A stretch of 64,000 nt of DNA from Calidihabitans tengchongensis (GTDB taxonomy: Bacteria; Sysuimicrobiota; Sysuimicrobiia; Sysuimicrobiales; Kaftiobacteriaceae), in contig JAVKIE010000004.1 of assembly GCA_031459615.1 (NCBI GenBank), positions 1 to 64,000 of the forward strand, written 5' to 3'. The translations under genes and the position numbers were made by a program. The notes under the pieces were generated by a model that was given only the letters and a program-made list of their open reading frames with translations, searched no databases and had not been told where the DNA came from. Of this stretch, positions 53,854-62,902 are shown in pieces. Within the stretch, counting starts at the first letter, position 1; every line of letters begins with the position of its first letter.

Positions 53854-55614
53854 TCAGCCCTCCTGGCCGGTTCGGGAGCCGCCGTTGCGGGGGAGGACCA
53901 CGGTGAAGGTGGTCCCTTCACCGGGGCGGCTGCGCACCGCGATGCGGCCGCCGTGGGCCTCCACGATGTGGCGGGCGATGGCCAGCCCCAGCCCCGTACC
54001 CCCCGACCCGCGGGTCCGGGAGCGGTCTGCCCGGTAGAACCTCTCGAAGACGTGGGGCAGGTCCTCGGCAGGGATGCCGCGGCCGGTGTCGGACACGGTG
54101 ACCTCCACCTCGCCCGCCCGGGGATGCACCGCCACCTCCACGCGGCCGCCGGCGGGGGTGTACTTGAGGGCGTTGTCGATCAGGTTGGTCAGGACCTGCT
54201 CCAGGCGGTCCCTGTCGGCGGGCGCCACGACGCCCGGCGGCGCCTGCACCACGAACGTCAGCCCGCCGGCGTCGGCCAGGGGGCGCAGCTTGTCCACCGT
54301 GTGGGCGACCAGCGCGCCCACGTCCACCGGCTGCAGGTCCAGGGTCACATGGCGGCTCTCCAGGCGCGACAGGTCCAGCAGGTCGTCCACCAGCTTCACC
54401 AGCCGGTCCACCTCGCTCTGGATGATGGTGAGGAACCGGCGGCAGGTGGCCTCGTCGCGCATGGCGCCGTCCAGCAGCGTCTCGGTGAACCCTTTGATGG
54501 AGGTCAGCGGCGTCCGCAGTTCGTGGGAGACGTTGGCGGTCAGCTCCCGGCGCAGCCGCTCGGTCTGCCGCAGCTCCGTCACGTCCCGCAGGACGGCCAC
54601 CGCGCCGATCACCTCGCCCCGGTCGTCCCGGTAGGGGGCGCAGTGGACCTCCACCACCCGGTCGCCCACCAGCCCGGGGGGCAGCTCCTCGGCGATGATC
54701 CGCCCCCGGGCGGCGTCCTCCAGCAGGGCGGCCAGGCGCCCGCCCCGGAGGACGTCCCGGGCCGGCCGGCCCAGGGCGGAGTCGGGGGGCGTCCCCAGCA
54801 GCTCGGCGGCGGCGCGGGTGAACAGGACGACCGCACCGTGCCGGTCGGTGGCCACCACCCCGTCGGTCATGCCGCCGACGATGGCCTCCAGCTTCTTGCG
54901 CTCGGCGGTGATCTCGGCGATGGTGCGCTGGAGGTGGTCGGCCATGGTGTTGAACGTCCGGCCCAGCCGGGCCAGTTCCTCGGTGTCGTCGTGGGGGACG
55001 CGCCCGGCGAAGTCGCCGGCGGCCAGGCGTTCGGCCACCTGGCCCAGCTGCAGCAGCGGCTGGGTCAGGCGCCGGCTGAGCCGCGATCCCACCACCCACG
55101 CCGCCAGCAGGCCCACCAGGACGGCGCCCAGGGCGCCGGGCGCCTGGCGCCGCAGCTGGCGCCACACCCACGCCTCCGGGGCGGACACCTGCACCACGCC
55201 CACGATCCGGCCGTCGGGGCCCAGCACCGGGGCCGCGGCGAACACGCGCACTTCTCCGGTGGCCGGGTCATAGCGCACCGCCTGGCTCTCGCGGCCGGCG
55301 AACGCCGCCGCCACCTCGGGCGCGCCCGGGTCCACCGGCGGCGCCGACCGCCCGGTGGCGTCGATCAGGGTGATGGTGGCCTCCCGGCGCCACCGCAGGG
55401 TCTGCACCATGGGCTGCAGGTCCGCCAGGTTGCGGTCGCCGGCGTACTCCCGCATCATCAGGGAGATGACCTTGGCCTGAATGGACACGGCGTACGCGTA
55501 GGAGTTGATGTACGAACGGTGCAGGGCCCGGGCCCCGTAGGCGGTCACCAGAAGCAGGACCAGCAGGACCAGCAGCAGGTAGGACGAGGTCAGCTTCCAC
55601 CGGATGGACCGCAC
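53854..55614 (-). CDS. Sensor histidine kinase, PhoR/WalK-type
   Basis: A 586-residue membrane kinase. Layout: membrane helix 1 (about 10-30), an extracytoplasmic domain of about 125 residues, helix 2 (about 158-178), HAMP (TQPLLQLGQVAERLAAGDF), PAS (about 245-345), HisKA with phospho-acceptor His near residue 363 (NVSHELRTPLTSIKGF), and HATPase (NLIDNALKYTPAGG, DTGRGIPAEDL, GGTGLGLAIARHIV). PAS plus HAMP resembles PhoR of Gram-positives and WalK. It follows its response regulator by 18 bases. Pho-box-like repeats upstream of the operon favour phosphate sensing, which is inference. Confidence 0.93.
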   Translation of the reverse strand: MRSIRWKLTSSYLLLVLLVLLLVTAYGARALHRSYINSYAYAVSIQAKVISLMMREYAGDRNLADLQPMVQTLRWRREATITLIDATGRSAPPVDPGAPEVAAAFAGRESQAVRYDPATGEVRVFAAAPVLGPDGRIVGVVQVSAPEAWVWRQLRRQAPGALGAVLVGLLAAWVVGSRLSRRLTQPLLQLGQVAERLAAGDFAGRVPHDDTEELARLGRTFNTMADHLQRTIAEITAERKKLEAIVGGMTDGVVATDRHGAVVLFTRAAAELLGTPPDSALGRPARDVLRGGRLAALLEDAARGRIIAEELPPGLVGDRVVEVHCAPYRDDRGEVIGAVAVLRDVTELRQTERLRRELTANVSHELRTPLTSIKGFTETLLDGAMRDEATCRRFLTIIQSEVDRLVKLVDDLLDLSRLESRHVTLDLQPVDVGALVAHTVDKLRPLADAGGLTFVVQAPPGVVAPADRDRLEQVLTNLIDNALKYTPAGGRVEVAVHPRAGEVEVTVSDTGRGIPAEDLPHVFERFYRADRSRTRGSGGTGLGLAIARHIVEAHGGRIAVRSRPGEGTTFTVVLPRNGGSRTGQEG

Positions 55615-55632
55615 GGGTGTCGCCTCCCGGCG

Positions 55633-56355
55633 TCAGCGGGCCTCCGGCGTCCCCCGGCGGGAGCCGTCGGCCCCTTTGAACTTGTAGCCCACCCCGCGCA
55701 CGGTGACGATGTAGGTGGGCGTCACCGGATCATCCTCGATCTTCTCCCGCAGGCGGCTGATGTGCATGTCTACCGTCCGGGTGCTGCCGTAGTAGTCGTA
55801 CCCCCAGATCCGCTCCAGCAGGAAGTCCCGGGTGAAGACCCGGTTGGGATGGCTCATCAGCAGCCGCAGCAGCTCGAACTCCTTGGCGGTGAGGTCCACG
55901 GGGCGGCCCCCCAGCGTCACCTCATGGGTGGCGGGATCCAGGACCAGCGCTCCCGCCCGCAGCGGGCCGGGGGCTGCGGGGGCGGCGGGGGTGGCGGTGC
56001 GGCGGAGGATGGCGCGCACCCGGGCCACCAGTTCCCGGGGGGAGAAGGGTTTGGTGACGTAGTCGTCGGCGCCGGACTCCAGCCCTCCCACGCGCTCGAC
56101 CTCCCCGTCCCGGGCGGTGAGCATGATGATGGGGACGGCGGACTCCCGCCGGATCCGCCGGCACACCTCCAGCCCGTCCACCGACGGCAGCATGATGTCC
56201 AGGATGATGAGGTCCGGCCGCGCGTCCCGGGCGCGGGCCAGGGCCTCGCCGCCGTCGGCAGCGGTCACCACGTCGAACCCCTCCCGCAGCAGGTTGTAGC
56301 GCACCAGTTCCACGATATGCGGCTCGTCGTCGACCACCAGGATCCGCGCGGCCAT
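55633..56355 (-). CDS. OmpR/PhoB-family response regulator
   Basis: A 240-residue regulator with an N-terminal receiver domain (phospho-acceptor Asp in LIILDIMLPSVDG, then MLTARDGE and VTKPFSPRELVARV) and a C-terminal winged helix (LTAKEFELLRLLMSHPNRVFTRDFLLERIWGYDYYGSTRTVDMHI). It resembles PhoB/PhoP/WalR. It should bind direct repeats such as those found at 56869-56897. It sits between DUF2231 and the kinase in one minus-strand operon. Confidence 0.94.
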   Translation of the reverse strand: MAARILVVDDEPHIVELVRYNLLREGFDVVTAADGGEALARARDARPDLIILDIMLPSVDGLEVCRRIRRESAVPIIMLTARDGEVERVGGLESGADDYVTKPFSPRELVARVRAILRRTATPAAPAAPGPLRAGALVLDPATHEVTLGGRPVDLTAKEFELLRLLMSHPNRVFTRDFLLERIWGYDYYGSTRTVDMHISRLREKIEDDPVTPTYIVTVRGVGYKFKGADGSRRGTPEAR

Positions 56356-56377
56356 GGCTCTCTCCCCCGCCGGTCTG

Positions 56378-56782
56378 TCACATGATCCGGCGGACCTCGC
56401 CTCCCCACCACCCCGTCAGGCCGATCAGCACCGCCCCCGCCGCCGCCGCGGCCAGGGACAGGGCGCGGGGCATCTGGTGCCACCGCCACCGGGCGACAAA
56501 CAGGGCCAGGTACAGCCCCGTGGCGGTGTAGGCCAGCAGGCTGTGCACCCGGTGGCGGTCGATGAAAGCCTGGCCGACCCCCTCGGCCACCAGGGGGCGG
56601 TAGTCCAGGAAGCCGGCGACGATGGACACCCCCGCCCCCAGCAGCCCCAGCCCCACCAGGTATGCTGACGCCACGGCGAACGTCCGGTCCCGCCGCCAGG
56701 CGTGCAGGAGGTCGAACAGGAAACTGGTGAGCCACAGGGCGATGGGGAAGTGCACCACCAGGGGATGATAGAGAAACGGCAT
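56378..56782 (-). CDS. DUF2231 family membrane protein
   Basis: A 134-residue protein with four helices. MPFLYHPLVVHFPIALWLTSF is the DUF2231 start, with conserved His in HPLVVHFP and in DRHRVHSLLAY. ATG 56782 has GGAGG upstream; the longer frame adds 12 unrelated residues. DUF2231 proteins may bind heme or metal but are uncharacterised. It is first in an operon with the two-component pair, so its level may be under that control. Confidence 0.85.
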   Translation of the reverse strand: MPFLYHPLVVHFPIALWLTSFLFDLLHAWRRDRTFAVASAYLVGLGLLGAGVSIVAGFLDYRPLVAEGVGQAFIDRHRVHSLLAYTATGLYLALFVARWRWHQMPRALSLAAAAAGAVLIGLTGWWGGEVRRIM

Positions 56783-56843
56783 CGCGCCTCCCGCCCGGGA
56801 CCGGCCGGACCGAGCCACCGGCGGCCCGCCGGCTTTACCTTGC

Positions 56844-56897
56844 AGTCTACCCGCTCCGCCGTAGATCTGTCACCGGCCGGTAACGGTCTGGTAACAG
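56844..56897 (-). promoter_or_regulatory. Pho-box-like triple repeat and promoter of the DUF2231/two-component operon
   Basis: On the minus strand CTGTTAC (56897-56891), CCGTTAC (56886-56880) and CGGTGAC (56875-56869) repeat every 11 bp, the spacing of PhoB-type boxes. A -10 TAGACT lies at 56849-56844 and a weak -35 GTGACA overlaps the third repeat with 18-bp spacing. This arrangement fits binding by an OmpR-family dimer such as the product of the same operon. Confidence 0.55.
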
Positions 56898-57027
56898 CCC
56901 GCTCGCCGCGGGGCTGACCCGGGCGCGCGGGCCGGAGGAGGCGGCGCGCCCGGACGCGGCAGTTACCGGCCCAGGACGCCATGCGCCGGCCGTCGAAGGG
57001 GAAGGCAATGCAGCTCGGGAGGAGACC

Positions 57028-58719
57028 GTGAGCGACCAGATCGTCTTTCCACCCCCACCCGCGCCGGACGCCATCGAGTGGCCCGGCAGTCCCCTGGGTC
57101 TGTCCAACGTCATCACCCGCACCCGGACCCGGACCGCTCTCCACGACAAGGCCGTCGACCGGCAGCCCGGGCGCCGGGACCAGCTGGTGCGGGCCGCCGT
57201 CACCCACCTGATCCGGGCGGCCGGCTCCGACCCGGTCTACCAGCACGACGTGATCATCCACGGCGTCCGGGTGCGCGCCCTGACCAACTCCGACCACCTG
57301 TATGACTTCTGGGTGGACAACTGGTTCAGCCCCCGGGAATGGCAGGAGGCCACCGGCCGGGTGCCGCCCCGGGATCCCCACGTCCTGGTGTACGCTCTGG
57401 GCGGGGTGTCCGACCAGCCCGAGGCGGCGTACTACAGCCGCGCCACCAACACCATCGTGTTCTTCAACACCGCCTACTACGGGCAGCTGAAGAGCTGGGT
57501 CCTGGGGGCGGTGGGGCGGGTCCTGGCCGAGGAGCAGGGCATCCACTCGATCCACGGCGCCTGCGTGGAGAAGGCGGGACGGGGCATCCTGTACATCGCG
57601 CCCACCGGGACCGGCAAGAGCACGTCGTCCTACGGGCTGGTGTCCCACCCCGATACCCGGTTTCACTCCGACGACTGGGTGTACGTGCGGTACCTGCACC
57701 GCACTCGGGACGGCCGGCAGATGCACCCGCAGGCGGTGAACCTGCCGGGAGGCGGGCGGATCGCAGGCTACCGGGTGTTCCGCTGGCTGCGGGAGCGGGC
57801 CGTGGGGGGAGCCACCGTGTCCGGGGTGGATCTGGAGGAGCGGGAGGTGACGGTGCCGGTGGAGGCGCTGGACCTGGAAGCGCCGGTGGACGCGTATGCC
57901 TTCCCCTCCGAGAAGATCTTCTACCTGCGGACCAACCTGGTGGAGAACTTCCCCCTGGCGGCCCCCCGGATGCTGCAGGCCAAGTTGGAGAACGTGCCCG
58001 ACGTGACCCCCGCATTCCTGCAGGCCCACGACCGCCAGCTCGAGGATCTGGCCGACACCCTCCTGGCCTCCGCCGGCCCGGGCCTGGAGGGGCTGGCCCG
58101 GGACGACCTGAAGCGGACGCTGGCGCGGCTGATCGCTTTCGACAACGCCCGGGCCATGCTGGACGTCGGCGCCGTCCTCCCGCCCCAGCGGGTGTACGCG
58201 AACCCGCTGGAGCCCACCCGGCTGCATACGGTCATCCTGCTGCGCCGGGACCGCGAGGATCCCACGGTGGCAGAGCGGCTGGACCTGGCAGCGTTCATCA
58301 GCCGGCTCCTGGTGGGGGAGACTCCGGCCCGGACCCGCGAGGTGGCCTACAATGCCTACCGGGCGGTGGACGACGCGGCCGAGCGGGCGTTCATCGACGG
58401 TCTGCTGGAGGCGGTGGGTGCCCGGCAAGGCCGGGTCGACCCGGAGGCGCTGTACCGGGCCTTCCGGGCGCACCCGCAGGCCCCGGAGACGCTGCAGGAG
58501 GAGTTCGAGCTGTTCGAGGTACTGCACCGGGCCTGCCGGTGCTACGGCCTCAACACCGTGCTGACCGCCGATCCGGCCGTGAGGGGCCTGAAGGAGGCCG
58601 TGGCCCTGACCCTGGACCTGATCGCGGCCCTGGTGGAGGAGGCCCCGGATCCCCTGCGGCTGACCCTGCAGACGTACCGGGAGTTCCTTGCCCGCCCCGC
58701 CAGCCGGCGGTTGTCGTGA
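57028..58719 (+). CDS. HPr-kinase/PEPCK-fold protein, putative kinase
   Basis: A 563-residue protein with a central P-loop ILYIAPTGTGKSTSSYGLV at about residues 188-206, preceded by HSIHGACVEKAG and followed by RFHSDDWVYVR. This order (His, P-loop, acidic DD) matches HPr kinase/phosphorylase and PEP carboxykinase folds. AFPSEKIFYLRTNLVENF resembles the PEPCK-like late segment. The N-terminal 150 and C-terminal about 220 residues match nothing I recognise. GTG 57028 follows GGGAGGAG. It is 18 bases before tdh, suggesting a link with threonine or carbon metabolism. Substrate unknown. Confidence 0.6.
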   Translation: MSDQIVFPPPPAPDAIEWPGSPLGLSNVITRTRTRTALHDKAVDRQPGRRDQLVRAAVTHLIRAAGSDPVYQHDVIIHGVRVRALTNSDHLYDFWVDNWFSPREWQEATGRVPPRDPHVLVYALGGVSDQPEAAYYSRATNTIVFFNTAYYGQLKSWVLGAVGRVLAEEQGIHSIHGACVEKAGRGILYIAPTGTGKSTSSYGLVSHPDTRFHSDDWVYVRYLHRTRDGRQMHPQAVNLPGGGRIAGYRVFRWLRERAVGGATVSGVDLEEREVTVPVEALDLEAPVDAYAFPSEKIFYLRTNLVENFPLAAPRMLQAKLENVPDVTPAFLQAHDRQLEDLADTLLASAGPGLEGLARDDLKRTLARLIAFDNARAMLDVGAVLPPQRVYANPLEPTRLHTVILLRRDREDPTVAERLDLAAFISRLLVGETPARTREVAYNAYRAVDDAAERAFIDGLLEAVGARQGRVDPEALYRAFRAHPQAPETLQEEFELFEVLHRACRCYGLNTVLTADPAVRGLKEAVALTLDLIAALVEEAPDPLRLTLQTYREFLARPASRRLS

Positions 58720-58737
58720 CGCGAAAGGGGGCCCGCC

Positions 58738-59778
58738 ATGCCGCGGGCGCCTGAGATGCGGGCGGTGGTCAAGTCCGACGCCGGGCCCGGGCTGGACCTG
58801 GCTACGGTGCCGGTACCGCGTCCCGGTCCCGGCGAGATCCTGGTGCAGGTGTGGGCCGCCGGGATCTGCGGGACCGACCTGCACATCGCCACCTGGGATG
58901 CCTGGGCCCGCTCCCGGGTGATCCCGCCGCGGATCATCGGCCACGAGTTCTGCGGCACGGTGGTGGAGACCGCCGACGACGTGGACGGCGTGGCCGTGGG
59001 CGACTTCGTCAGCGGGGAAGGGCACATCGCCTGCGGGCGCTGCCGGCCCTGCCGGACGGGGCTGAACCACCTCTGCGAGAGGCTCCAGGTGGTCGGCATC
59101 GACCGGGATGGCGCGTTCGCCGAGTACGTCACCCTGCCGGCCCGGAACGCGTGGAAGGTGGATCCGGGCATCCCCCGGGACGTGGCCGCCATCCTGGACC
59201 CTCTGGGCAACGCGGTGCACGCGGCCCTGGAGGCGCCGCTGGTCGGCCGCCGGGTGGCGGTGGTGGGCTGCGGCCCCATCGGGCTGATGGCCATTGCCAT
59301 CTGCCGGCACGCCGGCGCGGCGTTCGTCGCGGCCAGCGACATCTCCGACGCGCGGCTGGCGCTGGCCCGCCGGATGGGCGCCGACCTGGTGGTGGACGCC
59401 CGCACCGAGGACCTGGCGGCCCGCATCCGCGAGGCCGGCGGGGACGGCGTGGACGTGGTCCTGGAGATGTCCGGGTCGGAAGCGGGGCTGGCGGCGGGGC
59501 TGCGGGCCCTGCGGCCCGGCGGGTGGGTCTCGCTGCTGGGGCTGCCCGACCAGCCCGTGCGGGTGGACCTGGCCGGCGGGGTGATCTTCAAGGGCGCGCG
59601 CCTGGCCGGGATCTTCGGGCGCAAGATCTGGCAGACCTGGGAGGAGGCCACCGCCCTGCTGCGCCGCGGGCTGGATGTGATCCCGGTGATCACCCACCGG
59701 TTTCCCCTGGAGCGGTTTCAGGAGGCGTTTGACCTCCTGCGGGCCGGAGCCGCCGGCAAGGTGCTACTCTATCTGTGA
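58738..59778 (+). CDS. tdh: L-threonine 3-dehydrogenase (zinc alcohol dehydrogenase family)
   Basis: A 346-residue zinc-dependent medium-chain dehydrogenase that oxidises L-threonine to 2-amino-3-ketobutyrate with NAD+. CGTDLHIATWDAWARSRV and IIGHEFCGTVVE contain the catalytic zinc ligands and match Tdh rather than other alcohol dehydrogenases; CGRCRPCRTGLNHLC is the structural zinc loop. VAVVGCGPIGLMAIAICRHAGA binds NAD. kbl, which acts on the product, follows. Confidence 0.9.
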   Translation: MPRAPEMRAVVKSDAGPGLDLATVPVPRPGPGEILVQVWAAGICGTDLHIATWDAWARSRVIPPRIIGHEFCGTVVETADDVDGVAVGDFVSGEGHIACGRCRPCRTGLNHLCERLQVVGIDRDGAFAEYVTLPARNAWKVDPGIPRDVAAILDPLGNAVHAALEAPLVGRRVAVVGCGPIGLMAIAICRHAGAAFVAASDISDARLALARRMGADLVVDARTEDLAARIREAGGDGVDVVLEMSGSEAGLAAGLRALRPGGWVSLLGLPDQPVRVDLAGGVIFKGARLAGIFGRKIWQTWEEATALLRRGLDVIPVITHRFPLERFQEAFDLLRAGAAGKVLLYL

Positions 59779-59832
59779 GACGACCCTGGCGGGGCGACCC
59801 CGCCGGGCAGTGGCACGACGGGTGGGAGGATC

Positions 59833-61110
59833 ATGGGCAATCCGCTGGCCTATCTGGATCGAGAACTGGACGAGCTGCGCGAGCGGGGCCTGTTCCGGTG
59901 GCCCCGGCTGCTGGAGGGTCCCCAGGAACCCGTGGCCCGCTACGATGGCCGGGAGGTCATCAACCTGTGCTCCAACAACTACCTGGGCCTGGCCACCCAT
60001 CCCCGGCTGAAGGCGGCGGCGCGGCGGGCCCTGGACGAGCTGGGCGTGGGCTCGGGGGCCGTGCGCACCATCGCCGGCAACATGGCCATCCACCGGGAGC
60101 TGGAGCAGGAGCTGGCGCGGTTCAAGCAGACCGAGGCGGCGCTGCTGTTCCAGTCGGGGTTCACCGCCAACGCGGGGACGGTGGCCGCGCTGCTGGGCAA
60201 GGAGGACGTGATCGTCAGCGACGAGCTCAACCACGCCAGCATCATCGACGGCGCCCGCCTGTCGGGGGCGCAGAAGAAGATCTACCCCCACAAGGACGTG
60301 GCCGCCGCCCGGCGCCTGCTGGAGGAATCCCGGGGGGCGCGGCGGGTGCTGCTGATCACCGACGGCGTGTTCAGCATGGACGGCGACATCGCGCCGTTGC
60401 CGGACCTGGTGGCCCTGGCGGAGGAGTTCGGGGCCATCATGATGGTGGACGACGCCCACGCCAGCGGCGTCCTGGGCCACCAGGGCCGGGGGACGGTGGA
60501 CCACTTCGGGCTGCACGGCCGGGTGCACGTGCAGGTGNNNNNNNNNNNNNNNNNNNNNNNNNNNNNNNNNNNNNNNNNNNNNNNNNNNNNNNNNNNNNNN
60601 NNNNNNNNNNNNNNNNNNNNNNNNNNNNNNNNNNTTGGCACCCTGTCCAAGGCGTTCGCCGCCATCGGGGGATACGTGGCCGGCAGCCAGACGCTGGCCG
60701 ACTTCCTGATTCACAAAGCCCGGCCGCTGCTGTTCTCCACGTCGCACCCCCCGGCGGTGGCGGCGTCGGCCCTGGCCGCCGTCCGCCTGGTGCAGGAAGA
60801 GCCGGAGCTGATCGAACGGCTGTGGGACAACACGCGCTTTTTCAAGAAGGCCCTGGCCCAGCAGGGCTGGAACACCGGGGCCAGCGAGACGCCCATCACG
60901 CCCGTGATCGTGGGGGACGAGCGCCTGGCCATGGAGCTCTCCGACCGGCTGTTCGCCGCCGGCGTCTTCGCCCAGGGCATCGCCTTTCCCACGGTGCCCC
61001 GGGGCACGGCCCGGGTGCGCACCATCGTCACCGCCGCCCACACCCGGACGCACCTGCAGAAGGCTCTGGACGCGTTCGAAAGGGTGGGGCGGGAGCTGCG
61101 CCTGATCTGA
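59833..61110 (+). CDS. kbl: 2-amino-3-ketobutyrate CoA ligase (glycine C-acetyltransferase), interrupted by N run
   Basis: A PLP-dependent alpha-oxoamine synthase that splits 2-amino-3-ketobutyrate with CoA to glycine and acetyl-CoA. INLCSNNYLGLATHPRLK, GSGAVRTIAGNMAIH and DELNHASIIDGARLSGAQK are typical, DDAHASGVLGH binds PLP and GTLSKAF holds the PLP Lys. Biotin-pathway BioF is the alternative, but the tdh neighbour favours Kbl. The 97 Ns at 60538-60634 fall between HVQV and GTLSKAF, where relatives have no extra residues. Without the Ns the protein would be about 392 residues, the usual length. Confidence 0.92.
   Translation: MGNPLAYLDRELDELRERGLFRWPRLLEGPQEPVARYDGREVINLCSNNYLGLATHPRLKAAARRALDELGVGSGAVRTIAGNMAIHRELEQELARFKQTEAALLFQSGFTANAGTVAALLGKEDVIVSDELNHASIIDGARLSGAQKKIYPHKDVAAARRLLEESRGARRVLLITDGVFSMDGDIAPLPDLVALAEEFGAIMMVDDAHASGVLGHQGRGTVDHFGLHGRVHVQVXXXXXXXXXXXXXXXXXXXXXXXXXXXXXXXXXGTLSKAFAAIGGYVAGSQTLADFLIHKARPLLFSTSHPPAVAASALAAVRLVQEEPELIERLWDNTRFFKKALAQQGWNTGASETPITPVIVGDERLAMELSDRLFAAGVFAQGIAFPTVPRGTARVRTIVTAAHTRTHLQKALDAFERVGRELRLI
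60538..60634. other. Assembly gap (97 N) inside kbl
   Basis: The frame is kept across the run. Comparing flanks with the family suggests the gap is scaffold padding and the two contigs really abut or overlap by a base or two (GTGCAG-GTT-GGCACC). Confidence 0.98.
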
Positions 61111-61173
61111 TGGCCCGGCCGGTTGTGTCCCCCCGTCCGCGCCGGGCTGCCCGGCGGGGGGAGGGTCCGTGAG

Positions 61174-62397
61174 GTGTCCACCCCGCCGACCCCCCAGGAG
61201 GCCCGGGAGCTGTTCTCCCGGGCGTACCGCCCGCAGCCCTGCGGGGTGGAGCGGGTGCCGCTGCTGCGGGCCCGCGGGCGGGTTCTGGCCCAGGAGGTCG
61301 TGGCCTCCGGTGACCTGCCCCCGTTTGACCGCGCGTCGGTGGACGGATACGCCGTGCGCGCCGCCGACACGGCCGGGGCGTCGTCGGGGGCCCCCGTGAC
61401 CCTGGCCGTGGTCGGCGAGGTCCGCGTCGATGAACCCGCGCGCGTCACCGTGGGCGCCGGCCAGGCGGTCCGGATCCCCACCGGGGGGATGCTGCCCGAG
61501 GGCGCCGACGCGGTGGTGATGCAGGAGCACACCGTGCGCCAGGACGGCGCGGTGGCGGTGGAGCGGCCGGTGCGGCCCGGGGAGAACGTCGTCCAGCGGG
61601 GGTCCGACGTGCGGACCGGAGAGGTCCTCCTGCGCCCCGGCCGCCGGCTGCGGCCCCAGGATCTGGGTCTCCTGGCGGGCCTGGACATTCCGGAGGTCCT
61701 GGTCTACCGGCAGCCGGTGGTGGGCGTGATCGTGACCGGCGACGAGCTGGTGGCTCCCGGCCACCCTCTGCGCGGCAGCCAGATCCACGACATGAACACC
61801 TACACCCTGTCCGGCCTGATCGAGCAGGTGGGGGCGCTCCCCCGCGCCTACGGGATCGTGGAGGACAACCTCGCCGTGCTGGTCCAGGTGGCCCGACAGG
61901 CCCACCGGGAGTGCGACGTCCTGGTGCTCAGCGGCGGCAGCTCGGTGGGCGAGCGGGACCTGGTGGCCGACGCCGTGGCGGCCCTGGGGGCACCCGGCAT
62001 CGTGGTCCACGGGGTGGCCATCCGCCCCGGCAAGCCCACGATCCTGGCCGTGGCCGCGGGCAAGCCGGTGTTCGGGCTGCCGGGCAACGTGGTCTCGGCC
62101 ATGGTGACCTTCGACGTCTTCGTGCGGCCGGTCCTGGAGGAGATGATGGGGATGCGCGAGCCGCCCCGCCCCTGGCAGGTGGTGCGGGCGCGCCTGGCGC
62201 GGCCGGTGGCGGCCGGGGACCGCGAAGATCACGTGCGGGTCTCCTTGGTGGAGCGGACCGGAACCCTGTGGGCCGTGCCGCTGCCGGGCGGATCGGGCAT
62301 CATCACGTCCATGGTGCGGGCCGACGGGCTGGTCACGGTGCCGCCGCATGCCGCCCTGGCCGAAGGCAGCGAGGTGGAGGTCAGGCTCTGTGGGTAG
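61174..62397 (+). CDS. moeA: Molybdopterin molybdenumtransferase MoeA
   Basis: A 407-residue enzyme inserting molybdate into adenylylated molybdopterin. DLPPFDRASVDGYAVRA, IPTGGMLPEGADAVVMQEH, VTGDELV and LSGGSSVGERD are diagnostic, and the C-terminal barrel domain is complete. GTG 61174 follows GGGAGGG at 8-base spacing. It overlaps moaC by 8 bases, so moeA-moaC-mog form one unit. The molybdoenzyme served is not in the window. Confidence 0.95.
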   Translation: MSTPPTPQEARELFSRAYRPQPCGVERVPLLRARGRVLAQEVVASGDLPPFDRASVDGYAVRAADTAGASSGAPVTLAVVGEVRVDEPARVTVGAGQAVRIPTGGMLPEGADAVVMQEHTVRQDGAVAVERPVRPGENVVQRGSDVRTGEVLLRPGRRLRPQDLGLLAGLDIPEVLVYRQPVVGVIVTGDELVAPGHPLRGSQIHDMNTYTLSGLIEQVGALPRAYGIVEDNLAVLVQVARQAHRECDVLVLSGGSSVGERDLVADAVAALGAPGIVVHGVAIRPGKPTILAVAAGKPVFGLPGNVVSAMVTFDVFVRPVLEEMMGMREPPRPWQVVRARLARPVAAGDREDHVRVSLVERTGTLWAVPLPGGSGIITSMVRADGLVTVPPHAALAEGSEVEVRLCG

Positions 62398-62902
62398 GCG
62401 GGGCGGGCGCGCGCGCCCGGGCGAGCTGACCCACGTGGACGCCTCCGGGCGGCTGCGCATGGTGGACGTGTCGGACAAGCCCGCGACCCTGCGGGTGGCG
62501 GTGGCCCGGGGAGAGGTGCGCATGCGTCCGGCCACCCTGGCGCAGATCCGGGACCACCAGGTGGCCAAGGGGGACGTCCTGGCCGTCGCCCACGTGGCCG
62601 GCGTCCTGGCCGCCAAACGCGCCGACCAGCTGATCCCTCTGGCGCACCCGCTGCCCCTGACGGGGGTCGACCTGTCGTTCCGCCTGGACGACCGCGCCAG
62701 CGCGGTGCAGATCGAGGCCACGGTGCGGACCCGCGCCCCCACGGGGGTGGAGATGGAAGCGCTGGTGGCGGTGGCGGCGGCGGCGCTGACGATCTACGAC
62801 ATGTGCAAGGCGGTGGACAGGGAGATGACCATCGATCGGATCCGCCTGGTGCGCAAGACCGGAGGCCGCAGCGGAGACTACCGGCGGCCCGGGGAAACGT
62901 AG
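62390..62902 (+). CDS. moaC: Cyclic pyranopterin monophosphate synthase MoaC
   Basis: A 170-residue enzyme acting after MoaA in molybdopterin synthesis. It shows LTHVDASGRLRMVDVSDKP, the active-site LIPLAHPLPLTGVDL, and TGVEMEALVAVAAAALTIYDMCKAVD with the catalytic Lys and Asp. GTG 62390 overlaps moeA by 8 bases. The next gene starts directly after its stop. Confidence 0.95.
   Translation: MGRRGGRARPGELTHVDASGRLRMVDVSDKPATLRVAVARGEVRMRPATLAQIRDHQVAKGDVLAVAHVAGVLAAKRADQLIPLAHPLPLTGVDLSFRLDDRASAVQIEATVRTRAPTGVEMEALVAVAAAALTIYDMCKAVDREMTIDRIRLVRKTGGRSGDYRRPGET

Noticed and set aside
53953..56385. An 810-codon plus-strand open frame
   Set aside because: Complement of the sensor kinase and regulator, both with clear motifs on the minus strand.
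56425..62742. Very long minus-strand frames (1090 and 992 codons)
   Set aside because: Antisense to the kinase-like gene, tdh, kbl and moeA, with one crossing the N run. No motifs.
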